From assembly GCF_022919075.1 (NCBI RefSeq), contig NZ_CP095078.1:2914001-2978000 (forward strand): DNA of 64,000 nucleotides, given 5' to 3'. The DNA comes from Nocardioides sp. W7 (lineage in GTDB: Bacteria; Actinomycetota; Actinomycetes; Propionibacteriales; Nocardioidaceae). Below, piece after piece: positions 31,570 through 41,550 of the stretch (position 1 is the stretch's first letter; each line of letters starts with the position of its first letter). The position numbers and the translations under genes were made by a program. Under the pieces are notes generated by a model. It was given only the letters and a program-made list of their open reading frames with translations. It ran no database searches and was not told the origin of the DNA.

Positions 31570-34266
31570 GTGCCTGAGTCGACCCGTCCGCGCCTGCTCC
31601 TCCTCGACGGCCACTCGCTGGCCTACCGCGCGTTCTTCGCGCTGCCGGTGGAGAACTTCTCCACGACCACCGGCCAGCACACCAACGCGGTCTACGGCTT
31701 CACCTCGATGCTGGTCAACGTGCTGCGCGACGAGCAGCCCACGCACGTCTGCGTGGCCTTCGACGTCTCGCGCCAGACCTTCCGCCTGGAGCAGTACTCC
31801 AAGTACAAGGCGAAGCGCAACAAGACCCCGGGGGAGTTCAGCGGGCAGCTGCCGGTCATCGAGCAGCTCCTCGACACCTTCGGCATCACCTACTTGAAGA
31901 AGGACGGCTTCGAGGCCGACGACATCATCGCCACCCTGACCACGCAGGCGCTCGCCGCCGGCATGGAGGTGCTGATCCTCACCGGCGACCGCGACTCCAT
32001 CCAGCTGGTCACCGAGGACTCGACGGTGCTCTACCCGATGCGGGGGGTCTCCGACCTCGCCCGGATGACGCCCGCCTGGGTCGAGGGCAAGTACGGCGTG
32101 CCGCCGCACCGCTATCCCGAGATCGCCGCCCTGGTCGGGGAGACCTCCGACAACCTCCCGGGCGTGCCCGGGGTGGGTGCGGGCTACGCCGCCAAGTGGA
32201 TCAACCAGTTCGACGGGCTCGACAACGTCATCACCCACGCCGACCAGATCACCGGCAAGAAGGGCGAGGCGCTGCGTGAGCACCTCGGCGACGTCATCCG
32301 CAACCGCCACCTGAACGCCCTGGTCCGCGACCTCGACCTGGAGCGCCGGCCCGAGGAGCTGGTCCTGGCGCCGTGGGACCGGCAGGCCGCGCTGACGCTC
32401 TTCGACGAGCTGGAGATCCGCGGCGAGCTGCGCCAGCGCGCCATCGACACCCTCGGTCCGGAGGAGGACCCGGTCGAGGAGGGTGGCTTCGAGCTCAGCG
32501 GCCGTCGCCTGGCCGCCGGCGAGGTGGGGGAGTTCCTCGGCGGCCTCGGCTCGCAGCACGTCGGCGTGCACGTCCGCGGCAGCTGGGGGTCCGGCACCGG
32601 CGTGGTCGACGGGATCGCGGTCGCCGATGTCAGCGGGCTCGCGGCGTACCTCGACGTGGCCGGCCTGACCCCCGAGGACGACGCGGCGCTCGCTGTCTGG
32701 CTCGCCGACCCGGCCCGGCCCAAGGTGCTGCACGACGCGAAGGGGCCCCAGCACGCGCTCGCCGCGCACGGCTGGACACTGGCGGGGCTCGTCAGCGACA
32801 CGGCGCTCGCGGCCTACCTGGTCCAGCCCGACCAGCGCTCCTACAACCTCGGCGACCTCACCCTGCGCTACCTGCGCCGCGAGCTGCGCACCGAGAGCGA
32901 GTCCGACCAGGCGATGCTCTTCGACGAGCCGGTCGACGGCGGCGAGGGCGGCGACGAGATCGCCGAGACCGCGATGCTGCACGCCCGCGCGGTCATCGAC
33001 CTCGCCGAGGCCCTCGACGGCGAGGTCGAGGCGGCCGGTGGCACCCGCCTGCTCGCGGAGGTCGAGCTGCCGCTCGTGCACCTGCTGGGTGAGCTGGAGC
33101 GCACCGGCATCGCGGTCGACATCGAGCAGCTCGAGCACCTGGAGAGCCACTTCGCCGCGGAGGTGCGGCAGGCGGCCGACGAGGCGTTCGCGGTGATCGG
33201 CAAGGAGATCAACCTCGGCTCGCCCAAGCAGTTGCAGGTGGTGCTCTTCGACGAGCTCGGCATGCCCAAGACCAAGCGCACCAAGACCGGCTACACCACC
33301 GACGCCGACGCGCTGCAGTCGCTCTACGTCAAGACCGAGCACCCGTTCCTGCTTCATCTCCTGCGCCACCGCGACGTCGCCCGGCTGCGCCAGACCATCG
33401 AGGGGCTGCTGAAGACGGTGCAGCCCGACGGGCGCATCCACACGACGTTCAACCAGCTGATCGCGGCGACGGGCCGGCTCTCCAGCACTGACCCGAACCT
33501 GCAGAACATCCCGGTCCGCACCGAGGAGGGCCGTCGGATCCGGGAGGCGTTCGTCGTCGGCCCCGGCTTCGAGTCGCTGCTGACGGCCGACTACAGCCAG
33601 ATCGAGATGCGGATCATGGCCCACCTCTCCGAGGACGAGCTCCTGATCGAGGCGTTCCGCTCCGGTCGTGACTTCCACTCGATCACCGCGGCCCGGGTCT
33701 TCGACGTCCCCGCCGACGAGGTCACCGTGGAGATGCGGGCCAAGATCAAGGCGATGAACTACGGTCTGGCCTACGGCCTGTCAGCCTTCGGGCTGAGCCA
33801 GCAGCTCGGCATCGAGCCCGCGGAGGCCCGCGAGCTGATGGACGAGTACTTCGAGACCTTCGGCGGGATCCGCGACTACCTCCAGAGCGTGGTCGAGGAG
33901 GCCCGCAAGTCCGGCTTCACCGAGACGATCATGGGTCGCCGACGCCAGCTGCCCGACCTGACCAGCGACAACCGGATGCGCCGCGAGTCGGCGGAGCGGA
34001 TGGCGCTCAACGCGCCCATCCAGGGCTCCGCGGCCGACCTGATCAAGATCGCGATGCTCGACGTCGACCGGGCGATCCGCGAGGCGGGTCTGGGCTCGCG
34101 GATGCTGCTCCAGGTGCACGACGAGCTCGTCTTCGAGGTCGCGCCGGGGGAGCGGGAGCAGCTCGATGCGCTCGTGCGCGCCCAGATGGGCGGCGCCGCC
34201 GACCTGGCCGTTCCCCTCGACGTCTCCGTCGGCACCGGTCACAGCTGGCACGAGGCCGCGCACTGA
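31570..34266 (+). CDS. polA: DNA polymerase I
   Basis: An 898-residue repair and replication polymerase. N-terminal 5' nuclease (about 1-300; LLLLDGHSLAYRAFFA, DRDSIQLV, GETSDNLPGVPG), a middle domain lacking the Asp/Glu metal ligands of a proofreading exonuclease, and a polymerase domain with motif A DYSQIEMR, O-helix KAMNYGLAYG and motif C VHDELVFE. Residue 731 is Tyr where E. coli has Phe762; Tyr is also found in mycobacterial PolA and T7 polymerase and lowers discrimination against dideoxynucleotides. Start GTG 31570. Convergent with the flippase gene (24-base gap). Confidence 0.97.
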   Translation: MPESTRPRLLLLDGHSLAYRAFFALPVENFSTTTGQHTNAVYGFTSMLVNVLRDEQPTHVCVAFDVSRQTFRLEQYSKYKAKRNKTPGEFSGQLPVIEQLLDTFGITYLKKDGFEADDIIATLTTQALAAGMEVLILTGDRDSIQLVTEDSTVLYPMRGVSDLARMTPAWVEGKYGVPPHRYPEIAALVGETSDNLPGVPGVGAGYAAKWINQFDGLDNVITHADQITGKKGEALREHLGDVIRNRHLNALVRDLDLERRPEELVLAPWDRQAALTLFDELEIRGELRQRAIDTLGPEEDPVEEGGFELSGRRLAAGEVGEFLGGLGSQHVGVHVRGSWGSGTGVVDGIAVADVSGLAAYLDVAGLTPEDDAALAVWLADPARPKVLHDAKGPQHALAAHGWTLAGLVSDTALAAYLVQPDQRSYNLGDLTLRYLRRELRTESESDQAMLFDEPVDGGEGGDEIAETAMLHARAVIDLAEALDGEVEAAGGTRLLAEVELPLVHLLGELERTGIAVDIEQLEHLESHFAAEVRQAADEAFAVIGKEINLGSPKQLQVVLFDELGMPKTKRTKTGYTTDADALQSLYVKTEHPFLLHLLRHRDVARLRQTIEGLLKTVQPDGRIHTTFNQLIAATGRLSSTDPNLQNIPVRTEEGRRIREAFVVGPGFESLLTADYSQIEMRIMAHLSEDELLIEAFRSGRDFHSITAARVFDVPADEVTVEMRAKIKAMNYGLAYGLSAFGLSQQLGIEPAEARELMDEYFETFGGIRDYLQSVVEEARKSGFTETIMGRRRQLPDLTSDNRMRRESAERMALNAPIQGSAADLIKIAMLDVDRAIREAGLGSRMLLQVHDELVFEVAPGEREQLDALVRAQMGGAADLAVPLDVSVGTGHSWHEAAH

Positions 34267-34290
34267 CGAAGCACGGGGACCGGCAGGGTC

Positions 34291-35541
34291 TCAGCGGGCG
34301 GGCTCCCGCAGCCGCCACAGGCTGAGCGCCAGGAGCACCACGAACAGGATGGCGTCGATCACGATGACCGTCATCAGGAGCCCGTCGAGGGAGTCCTGGA
34401 GCAGTCCGCACACCACCACGGCGACGACGGCGACCCACACGAGGTACGCCGAGCGGGTGCCCTGTCGGGCGAGCACGGAGTAGACCAGCAGCTGCAGCAT
34501 CGAGAGCAGCGTGCCGAGGATCGCGAACAGCCACAGCCGCGACTGGACGTCGGAGTAGTCGTCCCCGCCGACGAAGATCATCGCCACGTCCGCGAGGGCC
34601 CAGGCGCCAAGCACGGCGCAGACGCCTGCGGCGGCGACCAGTCCGAGGCTGCGCACCAGCACCGTCTTGCGCTCGTCGACGGTCGACATCGACGGAAACG
34701 CAACCACGACGACGAACTGCGGGAGGAACAGAACGGCCTTGGTCAGGATCAGGCCGCCGGCATACAGGCCCGCGTCGTGGGAGTCGAGGGTGTTGCGAGC
34801 GATCACGATGTCGGCGTTCGAGAGCACGAAGAACGCCAACAGGGCCATCGAGTTGGTCACGGTCTCGCGCAGGGTGGGGCGGAGCCGGTTCAGCTCGCTG
34901 TCCTCACCGGGGACCCGGGGATGACGCAGCAGGAAGTAGCCGAGCACGACCGGCAGGAACAGGGAGAGGGCGACGCCCGCCATCGCGGCGCCCTCGGTGG
35001 GCCGGACCGCGATGAAGATCCCGCCGAGGACCAGGCGCGGCACCCCCATGGCGAGGTACATCGCACCCAGGGCCAGCCAGCGCCGCTCGCCCTGGAGGAT
35101 GCCGGTCTGCCCGCCGAGGATGGTGAGTGGCACGGTCGCCACCGCGACCAGGAGCGCAGGGGCGATGCTGTCCAGTCGCAGCATCTTCCACACCAGCGGC
35201 GCGAGGGCCAGCATGACGAGACCCAGCGCGAGCGCGGCCCGGTAGGTGACGCGGAGGATGACCCGCTCGATCTGGGCGACGTGGTCGGGGGTCGCGGAGA
35301 TCCGGCGGGCCGCGGTCGCCTGCAGGCCCAGCTGGGCGACGGCGACGACGAGCAGCAGCGCCATCAGGCTGGCGACCCCGCCGTACTGGGCCGGTCCGAG
35401 GACGCGGGCCGCCACCATCTGGAATGAGTAGGTGGCGACGTTCATGACCATGATCGCGACCGCGATGCCGGCACCGCTGTGGGCGAGGGTCCGCCACCGG
35501 GCGGTTCGCCCGGCCACCAACTGATCCTCGCCTGCTCTCAC
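34291..35541 (-). CDS. Polysaccharide flippase-like MOP-superfamily membrane protein
   Basis: A 416-residue protein with about 12 membrane helices and the N-terminal pattern of Wzx/MurJ-like transporters (GAGIAVAIMVMNVATYSFQMVAARVLGPAQYG). It probably moves lipid-linked glycans across the membrane. Start GTG 35541 was chosen because a perfect TATGCT -10 box ends seven bases upstream, implying a leaderless message; ATG 35553 lies inside that box. It is transcribed divergently from the AftD-like gene and opens the glycan island. Confidence 0.85.
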   Translation of the reverse strand: MRAGEDQLVAGRTARWRTLAHSGAGIAVAIMVMNVATYSFQMVAARVLGPAQYGGVASLMALLLVVAVAQLGLQATAARRISATPDHVAQIERVILRVTYRAALALGLVMLALAPLVWKMLRLDSIAPALLVAVATVPLTILGGQTGILQGERRWLALGAMYLAMGVPRLVLGGIFIAVRPTEGAAMAGVALSLFLPVVLGYFLLRHPRVPGEDSELNRLRPTLRETVTNSMALLAFFVLSNADIVIARNTLDSHDAGLYAGGLILTKAVLFLPQFVVVVAFPSMSTVDERKTVLVRSLGLVAAAGVCAVLGAWALADVAMIFVGGDDYSDVQSRLWLFAILGTLLSMLQLLVYSVLARQGTRSAYLVWVAVVAVVVCGLLQDSLDGLLMTVIVIDAILFVVLLALSLWRLREPAR

Positions 35542-35548
35542 GCGGGGG

Positions 35549-35554
35549 AGCATA
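35549..35554 (-). promoter_or_regulatory. -10 box (TATGCT) of the flippase gene
   Basis: TATGCT on the minus strand ends seven bases before GTG 35541. Another TANNNT box, TACCCT at 35627-35632 on the plus strand, may serve the divergent AftD-like gene (start 35672, ribosome site GGAGGAGG). Confidence 0.45.
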
Positions 35555-35671
35555 AGACAGGGTGCTGACGCGGGGCCCATCGGCAACCAAGTCCACGGAG
35601 TAGGCACGGGTGTTTCGGCGATGCCCTACCCTGGCCGTCGCTCGCGCGACCAGGGGAGGAGGTGCGGCGAC

Positions 35672-38600
35672 GTGGAGCGTCGACATGCCGCCTTGAGGTC
35701 GGCGAGCACCCTGGCGACCGTGCGTCCGCACCGGGTCCGATGGACGCCGTCCGGCATCGCTGCCCTGGCGCTCTATCTCGGGTTCGTGCTCGTCTCCCTG
35801 GCCCAACAGGTCGGCCGGACGACGTACGACACCCGCGCCGAGCTGACGGAGCGCCCCGGGAGCTTCCTGCGCGAGGCATTCTCGCTGTGGCATCCGGAGT
35901 CGAACTTCGGGGAGTTCCAGAACCAGGCGTACGGCTACCTGTTCCCGCAGGGCGCCTGGTTCGCCGTGACCGACACCCTCGGCCTGGCCGACTGGGTCTC
36001 CCAGCGACTGTGGACGGCGCTGATCCTGATCGTCGCCTGCGAGGGCGCGCGCCGGGTGGCCCGGGTCCTGGACCTGCCCGGCGCCGCGGCCCTGATCGCC
36101 GGTCTGGCCTTCGCGTTCTCACCGCGACTGCTCGGCACGGTGCCGGTGCTCACGGGAGAGAGCCTGCCGGGCGCCGTGATGCCGTGGGTGCTGCTTCCCC
36201 TGCTGCTGCTGTTCCGGGGCCGCCTGGACCGGGGCCGCGCGTTGCTGATGAGTGCCGCAGCGATCGTCTGCATGGGTGGGGTCAACGCCGTCGAGAACAT
36301 CGGCGCCCTACCCCTGGTCCTGGTGCTGTTGGTCTGGGGCGTACGCCGTCGGCTGGTCTCGCGGGGCTTCGCCGCTGCCTGGGCGGGCGCGGCGATGCTG
36401 GCGTCGTTCTGGTGGGTGCTCCCGTTGCTGGTGCTCGCGGGCCATGCGCCGCCGTTCTACGAGTACGTCGAGAGCGCCGCCAACACCACCGCGATCATCG
36501 GCTGGTCCGAGTCGGTCCGTGGCAACTCGCACTGGGTCGCGTACCTGATCACCGGCGATCAGTCCTGGTGGCCGGCGGCCCACGCGCTCGTCGCCGAGCG
36601 CGGCCTGGTCCTGGTCACCGCCGTGATCTCGGCGCTGGGACTCTACGGACTGGCCCGGATGGAGCACGGTGTCCGCGCCCCGCTGTTGCTCAGCGCGGTC
36701 CTGGGACTCGCCGCGCTGACGATCGCCCACGGCGGTTGGCCGGGCAGCCCGCTGTCCGGCGTGTTCCGGACCCTGCTCGACAACCAGCTGCAGATCTTCC
36801 GCAACGTGCACAAGATCGACCCGATCGTGCGGCTGCCGCTCGCGCTCGGTTTCGGGCATGCGGTGGTCCTCGGGATGCGGGCGATCACCACTCGGTGGCC
36901 GCGCACCGAGCCGGCGCGGCCGCTGCTGTTGCTGTTGCCGGTGGTGCTCGTACTGAGCCTGGGCCAGCCGTTCCTCGCCAACAACTCGCGGACCCCCGGC
37001 TGGACCGAGATCTCCGACCCCTGGCAGCAGGCCCAGCGCTACCTCGTCGACCACCAGGGCAGTGGACAGACGCTGATCCTCCCCGGCTCGGGTTTCGCGC
37101 AGCAGGAGTGGGGCTGGACCCTGGACGAACCACTGCTCGTCCTGGGCGGGGTCAACCGGGTGGTCCGCAGCCAGGTGCCGCTGGTGCCCGGTCAGTCGAT
37201 CCGCTTCCTCACCGCGCTCGACCAGCTGGCGACCACGGGCAAGGCGACCCCGAAGCTGGGCGATCAGCTCGCCCGCGCCGGCATCGGCCACGTCGTGATC
37301 CGACGTGACCTGCTCCGCCGGTTCACCGGCTCGCCGCACCCGGGCGGCGCCGCGGTCTCGCTGGCCAACGGGGGGCTCACCAGCGTGGCTCGGTTCGGCA
37401 CCGACGGCGAGGGCGGCCCGGCCGTCGAGGTGCTCGCCGTCGACGAGCAGCTGCCCGCGTTGCGCGCGACACCCGTCGACGACGTCCTGACCGTCCGGGG
37501 CGCACCCGAGAGCGTGCTCGCCGTGCAGGACAACGGCCTGGTCGAGCCCGGACAGGCAACCGTGCTGGAGGGCGAGCCGGGCTGGGACCGCGAGGCCGAC
37601 ATCGTGACCGACGGCGACCAACGGCGCGAGCGCGCCTTCGGCGTCAACGACGAGTCGGTCTCGGCGGTCCTCGGGCCCGACGACGAGTGGCGCACCGAAC
37701 GCGCCGCCCACGACTTCCCGACCGTCGACGGTGCCCGCCAGGTCGTGGCGACGTACGACGGGCTGCGGTCGCTGACGGCCTCCTCCGCGCAGGGGTACGC
37801 CGACAACTTCGGGCCGGTGGTGCCGCAGGGCGGTCCGTACTCCGCCATCGACGGTGATCGCCAGACCCGCTGGGTCTCGTCGTACGCCAGCGACCCGACC
37901 GAGCAATGGGTGCGTCTCGACTTCGACGGCCTGCGCTCCGTCGGCCGGGTGTCGGTGCTCCCGGTCGTCGACGACGACGCGGTCGTACCGGTGCGCGAGC
38001 TCGAGATCAGGGCCGGCGACCAGGTGCGGACGGTGCGCGGGAATGCGTCGGGCGCGCCGTCGGTCGTGGAGTTCGACCGCAGCCGCGTCGACCATGTCGA
38101 GGTGCGGATCACCCGGGCTGCCACTCGGGAGAAGCGCGCCCGTGTGGGTCTGCGCGAGATCACCATTGCCGGTCTCACTCCGAAACGCAGCCTGCAGGTC
38201 CCGGGCGAGGTCGGCCGTGGTGCCGCGTTCGTCTTCACCACCGGCGCCGAGCGGCGCGCCTGCACCCTCACCGTCGGTGTGCCCGACTGCGACGCCTCGC
38301 GGATCCGGGCCGCCGAGGAGCGCACCGGCCTCGACCGCACGTTCACCACCTCCGGCTACAGCAACCCGCGACTTCAGGGCTGGGTCGTGGCCCGGGCCAC
38401 CAACGAGACCGCCCGCCTGCTCGAGCCGCTGGGCGACGACCAGGTCGTCGGCGCGAGCTCGGTCTACGGCTTCGACCCGAAGGTCTCCAGTCGTTTTGCC
38501 TATGACGGGCAGTCGACGACCGCCTGGGCATCCTCTCCGCAGGACTCGAGCCCGACGCTGCTCTTCCGCTGGAAGAAGCGACAGCGCATCTCTCGAGTGA

Positions 38601-39769
38601 CGGTGCTCGGCGACGACACGGGCGGGGTGCCGCTCCGCGCCGTCGTGAGCTCCCTGCGGCGCAGCGTCGAGGTACCGCTCGACGGCACCGGGCTGGAGCT
38701 GAACCCGCCGTTCAGCGCGCGGCAGCTGCGGGTCGAGTTCATCCCCCGACCGGGAACGGACCGGGTCGTCGTCCCCGAGATCGCCTTCGCCGGCGCGGAC
38801 GTGCAGCGTCCCTTCCTGGCCGACGCGCCCACCGGTGCCCAGTGCGGGCTGGGGCCCAACATCGAGATCGACGGGCGCACGGTCCCGACCCGGGTGGACG
38901 GCACCATGGCGGACCTCGTCAACGGGACGCCGCTGCGCTTCGAGAGCTGCGCGCTCGAGGACGCCAAGGAGCGACCTCTGCTCGAGCCCGGCGAGCACCG
39001 GCTTCGGGCCGTGCCGAACGCGGAGTTCGCCGTGATCCAGGTCGCCGGGGTGCCCGAGCGTCAGCTGGTCGTGGACACCGGGCGTGACGTCGACATCGAC
39101 ACCTGGGGGGCCGGTCGCCGTACCGCCGAGGTCGCGGCCGGGCCGGAGTCGTTGCTCGCGGTCCCCGAGAACTTCAACGACGGCTGGCGCGCCGAGGTCG
39201 ACGGTGAGCGACTGCGGCCGATCCGGGTGGACGGCTGGCAGCAGGGTTGGGTGCTGCCCGAGGGCGGCCCGGTCACCGTCGAGCTGACCTATGCGCCGCA
39301 GCGGGTGTACGCCGTGCTGCTGCCGCTCGGACTGGTCGTGAGCGGCCTGATCCTGCTCGGCGGCCTGCTGTCCGCGTTGTCCCTGCTGTGGCGCCGGAGT
39401 CGACGCGAGCCGGACAACTGGGACCTCCTCACGCCCCAGCGCGCCGGTGGACGCGCGATCACGCTCACCGCCGTGGTGTCCTTGCTCGTCCTGGGACCGG
39501 CCGCCGCGCTCGGCCTGGTCCTGGTGGTGGGTGCGAGCCTGGTCGTCGCTCGCCCGGGCGTGCTCGGTCGCTGGGGTGCGCACTGGACCGGCCGGTTCGT
39601 GCCGGCCTGGGCCGCCCTGGCGGTGATCGGGTCGGCGGTGCTCGACGTCACGGCGGGGCCGAGCTGGACCGGCCCGCTCGCCGACGCCCTCGCCGCGCTC
39701 GGTGTTGGACTGGTCTGCGGACTGATGCTCTCGACGCCCCGGCGCGAGGCGAGGAGGCGGTGGGCGTGA
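35672..39769 (+). CDS. AftD-like alpha-(1->3)-arabinofuranosyltransferase family protein (DUF3367)
   Basis: A 1365-residue GT-C enzyme. The N-terminal ~430 residues hold about ten helices with AftD landmarks: FQNQAYGYLFPQGAWF, AFSPRLLGTVPVLTGESLPG and IFRNVHKIDPIVRLPLALG. Asp53 in the DTRAEL stretch after the first helix is the expected GT-C catalytic position. The long extracellular part includes F5/8-type (discoidin-like) carbohydrate-binding modules (AIDGDRQTRWVSS). Two or three helices close the C-terminus. In mycobacteria AftD branches arabinogalactan and lipoarabinomannan; Nocardioides lacks classical arabinogalactan, so the glycan is unknown. Start GTG 35672 has GGAGGAGG upstream. Confidence 0.88.
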   Translation: MERRHAALRSASTLATVRPHRVRWTPSGIAALALYLGFVLVSLAQQVGRTTYDTRAELTERPGSFLREAFSLWHPESNFGEFQNQAYGYLFPQGAWFAVTDTLGLADWVSQRLWTALILIVACEGARRVARVLDLPGAAALIAGLAFAFSPRLLGTVPVLTGESLPGAVMPWVLLPLLLLFRGRLDRGRALLMSAAAIVCMGGVNAVENIGALPLVLVLLVWGVRRRLVSRGFAAAWAGAAMLASFWWVLPLLVLAGHAPPFYEYVESAANTTAIIGWSESVRGNSHWVAYLITGDQSWWPAAHALVAERGLVLVTAVISALGLYGLARMEHGVRAPLLLSAVLGLAALTIAHGGWPGSPLSGVFRTLLDNQLQIFRNVHKIDPIVRLPLALGFGHAVVLGMRAITTRWPRTEPARPLLLLLPVVLVLSLGQPFLANNSRTPGWTEISDPWQQAQRYLVDHQGSGQTLILPGSGFAQQEWGWTLDEPLLVLGGVNRVVRSQVPLVPGQSIRFLTALDQLATTGKATPKLGDQLARAGIGHVVIRRDLLRRFTGSPHPGGAAVSLANGGLTSVARFGTDGEGGPAVEVLAVDEQLPALRATPVDDVLTVRGAPESVLAVQDNGLVEPGQATVLEGEPGWDREADIVTDGDQRRERAFGVNDESVSAVLGPDDEWRTERAAHDFPTVDGARQVVATYDGLRSLTASSAQGYADNFGPVVPQGGPYSAIDGDRQTRWVSSYASDPTEQWVRLDFDGLRSVGRVSVLPVVDDDAVVPVRELEIRAGDQVRTVRGNASGAPSVVEFDRSRVDHVEVRITRAATREKRARVGLREITIAGLTPKRSLQVPGEVGRGAAFVFTTGAERRACTLTVGVPDCDASRIRAAEERTGLDRTFTTSGYSNPRLQGWVVARATNETARLLEPLGDDQVVGASSVYGFDPKVSSRFAYDGQSTTAWASSPQDSSPTLLFRWKKRQRISRVTVLGDDTGGVPLRAVVSSLRRSVEVPLDGTGLELNPPFSARQLRVEFIPRPGTDRVVVPEIAFAGADVQRPFLADAPTGAQCGLGPNIEIDGRTVPTRVDGTMADLVNGTPLRFESCALEDAKERPLLEPGEHRLRAVPNAEFAVIQVAGVPERQLVVDTGRDVDIDTWGAGRRTAEVAAGPESLLAVPENFNDGWRAEVDGERLRPIRVDGWQQGWVLPEGGPVTVELTYAPQRVYAVLLPLGLVVSGLILLGGLLSALSLLWRRSRREPDNWDLLTPQRAGGRAITLTAVVSLLVLGPAAALGLVLVVGASLVVARPGVLGRWGAHWTGRFVPAWAALAVIGSAVLDVTAGPSWTGPLADALAALGVGLVCGLMLSTPRREARRRWA

Positions 39770-41550
39770 GCACTGTCAGAACGCGGGTGTGGGGGGATCG
39801 CCAGGCGGCCGCCGCCGGCGTGGTCATCGCCGTGATGGTGGTCTGGCGCGCCGTGCTCGTGCGCGGCTCCTACTTCAACCAGGACGACTTCTACCTGAGC
39901 GCCCGCGGCGCCCGGGCCGACCTGACCTGGGGCTACCTCTTCGAGCCCTTCGCGGGTCACGTGATCCCCGCCCAACAGCTCAACTACTGGCTGGTCGGTC
40001 ACTTCACGCCGTTCCGGTGGGACGTCGTCGCGATCGAGATCGTGACCCTGCAGCTGCTCGCCACGGTGGTGACCTGGCACCTGCTCACTCGCTTGTTGCC
40101 GGGCCGGTGGGCGCGGGTCCCGCTGCTGGCGGTCTTCGCCTGGTCGCCGCTCACGCTGATGCCGACCCTGTGGTGGGCGGCTGCGCTGGCGCTGTGGCCG
40201 CAGGTGCTGTTCTCGCTGCTGGCCATGCTCTTCCTGGTTCGTGCGCGGCAGGGCGCAGGCCGGGCGTGGATCAACCAGCTCGCGGTGGTGCTCTGCCTCG
40301 TCGCCGGGTTGACCTGGCACTCCCGGGCGGTGCTGATCGTCCCGGTCCTGCTCGGGCTCTCGGTCGCGCTCGCCGACGAGGCCCAGGGGTGGCGGCGCCT
40401 GGTGGCTGCGCTGCGCCGGTTCTGGCTGCTCTGGGGCGCCCTGGTCACCGGGTTGGTCGCGTTCCTCGTGGTGCGCGAGCAGGTGAGCCCCGTCGAGGGC
40501 GGCACCAGCTCCGTCCGCGAGGCGCTGGCCATCACCTGGCAGTACCTCGGCCGCAACGTGGTGCCCGGCCTCGTCGGTGGCCCCTGGGCCGGCGACGTCC
40601 GCGGTGGTGCCGTGAGTCCCTCCCTGTGGGTGACGGTGGTGTCGATGGCGGTGGTCCTGGCCGGACTCGGTCTGGTGCTGTGGCGCGGGGGACCGGCCCG
40701 GCGCTGGGCGGTCTTCCTGCTGGTGGGTTACGTCATCGCCGACCTGGTGCTGCTGATCTCGGGCCGGGGCGGCTTCGGCTCGGTGATCGCTCTCGATCCG
40801 CGCTACGCGGCGGACGTGGTGCACGTTGGCGTGGTGGCCGTGGCGGTCGGTCTGCGCGGCACTCCTCCGGGCCTCGGTCTGTCCGCGCTACGCGGGCGGC
40901 GCCGGCTCGTCGCCGTCGGTGCGGTCGCGGCGCTCGGCACGGCGTACGTCCTCGGCACCGCCTTCGGCACTGCCCTGCTGGTGCCGCACTTCCAGAACAC
41001 CGAGGACCGCGCGTACGTCGCCGCCTTCCGCGCCGACCTGGCTGTCGACCCCAACCAGGTGATGCTCGACGCACTGGTCCCGCCGGAGCTGGTGCTGCCG
41101 CTGATCGGTGACGACGCCCGGCTCTCCCGCGTGTTCGCGAGCCTGCCCGAGTCGCCGGCGTTCGATGAGCCGTCGGCTCGGATGCGCACCGTCATGGAGG
41201 ACGGTCGACTGGTCGCGTTCGAGCTCGCGGGCTCGATCCCGGCGGAGCCCGGGCCGGAGGAGGACTGCGGCTACTCGGTGCACACGGCGCCGGTCCGGGT
41301 GCCCTTCGTCGTCGGCATCCGTGGCCAGCTGGTGGCCCGGGTGGGGTACTTCACCGACCGCGAGCACGTGGTCGAGGTCGGCACGGACTCGTGGACCCAC
41401 ACCTTCCTCGCCCATCCGGGTCCGAACCGGATCTGGGTCCCCGTCCCCGATGTCGGCAGGGAGCTCGACGAGCTGACCTTCCGGGTCCAGGACAGCGGCA
41501 GCGCGGTCTGCATCGTCGCGGTCGAGGCCGGCCTGCCGGAGCAGCCGTGA
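39766..41550 (+). CDS. Multi-spanning GT-C-like membrane protein
   Basis: A 594-residue protein with about ten membrane helices and an exported C-terminal domain (about 440-594). Asp40-Asp41 in SYFNQDDFYLS sits in the first outer loop, the usual place for the GT-C catalytic acidic pair, so a lipid-sugar-dependent glycosyltransferase is likely. The C-terminal beta-rich domain has two cysteines (EEDCGYSVH and SAVCIVAVE) that may pair. Start GTG 39766 overlaps the AftD-like stop with GAGGAGG upstream. A decayed homologue lies at 53085-54219. Acceptor unknown. Confidence 0.75.
   Translation: MSTVRTRVWGDRQAAAAGVVIAVMVVWRAVLVRGSYFNQDDFYLSARGARADLTWGYLFEPFAGHVIPAQQLNYWLVGHFTPFRWDVVAIEIVTLQLLATVVTWHLLTRLLPGRWARVPLLAVFAWSPLTLMPTLWWAAALALWPQVLFSLLAMLFLVRARQGAGRAWINQLAVVLCLVAGLTWHSRAVLIVPVLLGLSVALADEAQGWRRLVAALRRFWLLWGALVTGLVAFLVVREQVSPVEGGTSSVREALAITWQYLGRNVVPGLVGGPWAGDVRGGAVSPSLWVTVVSMAVVLAGLGLVLWRGGPARRWAVFLLVGYVIADLVLLISGRGGFGSVIALDPRYAADVVHVGVVAVAVGLRGTPPGLGLSALRGRRRLVAVGAVAALGTAYVLGTAFGTALLVPHFQNTEDRAYVAAFRADLAVDPNQVMLDALVPPELVLPLIGDDARLSRVFASLPESPAFDEPSARMRTVMEDGRLVAFELAGSIPAEPGPEEDCGYSVHTAPVRVPFVVGIRGQLVARVGYFTDREHVVEVGTDSWTHTFLAHPGPNRIWVPVPDVGRELDELTFRVQDSGSAVCIVAVEAGLPEQP

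Noticed and set aside
31570..34266. Intein or insertion in polA
   Set aside because: Length (898 residues) and motif order are normal.
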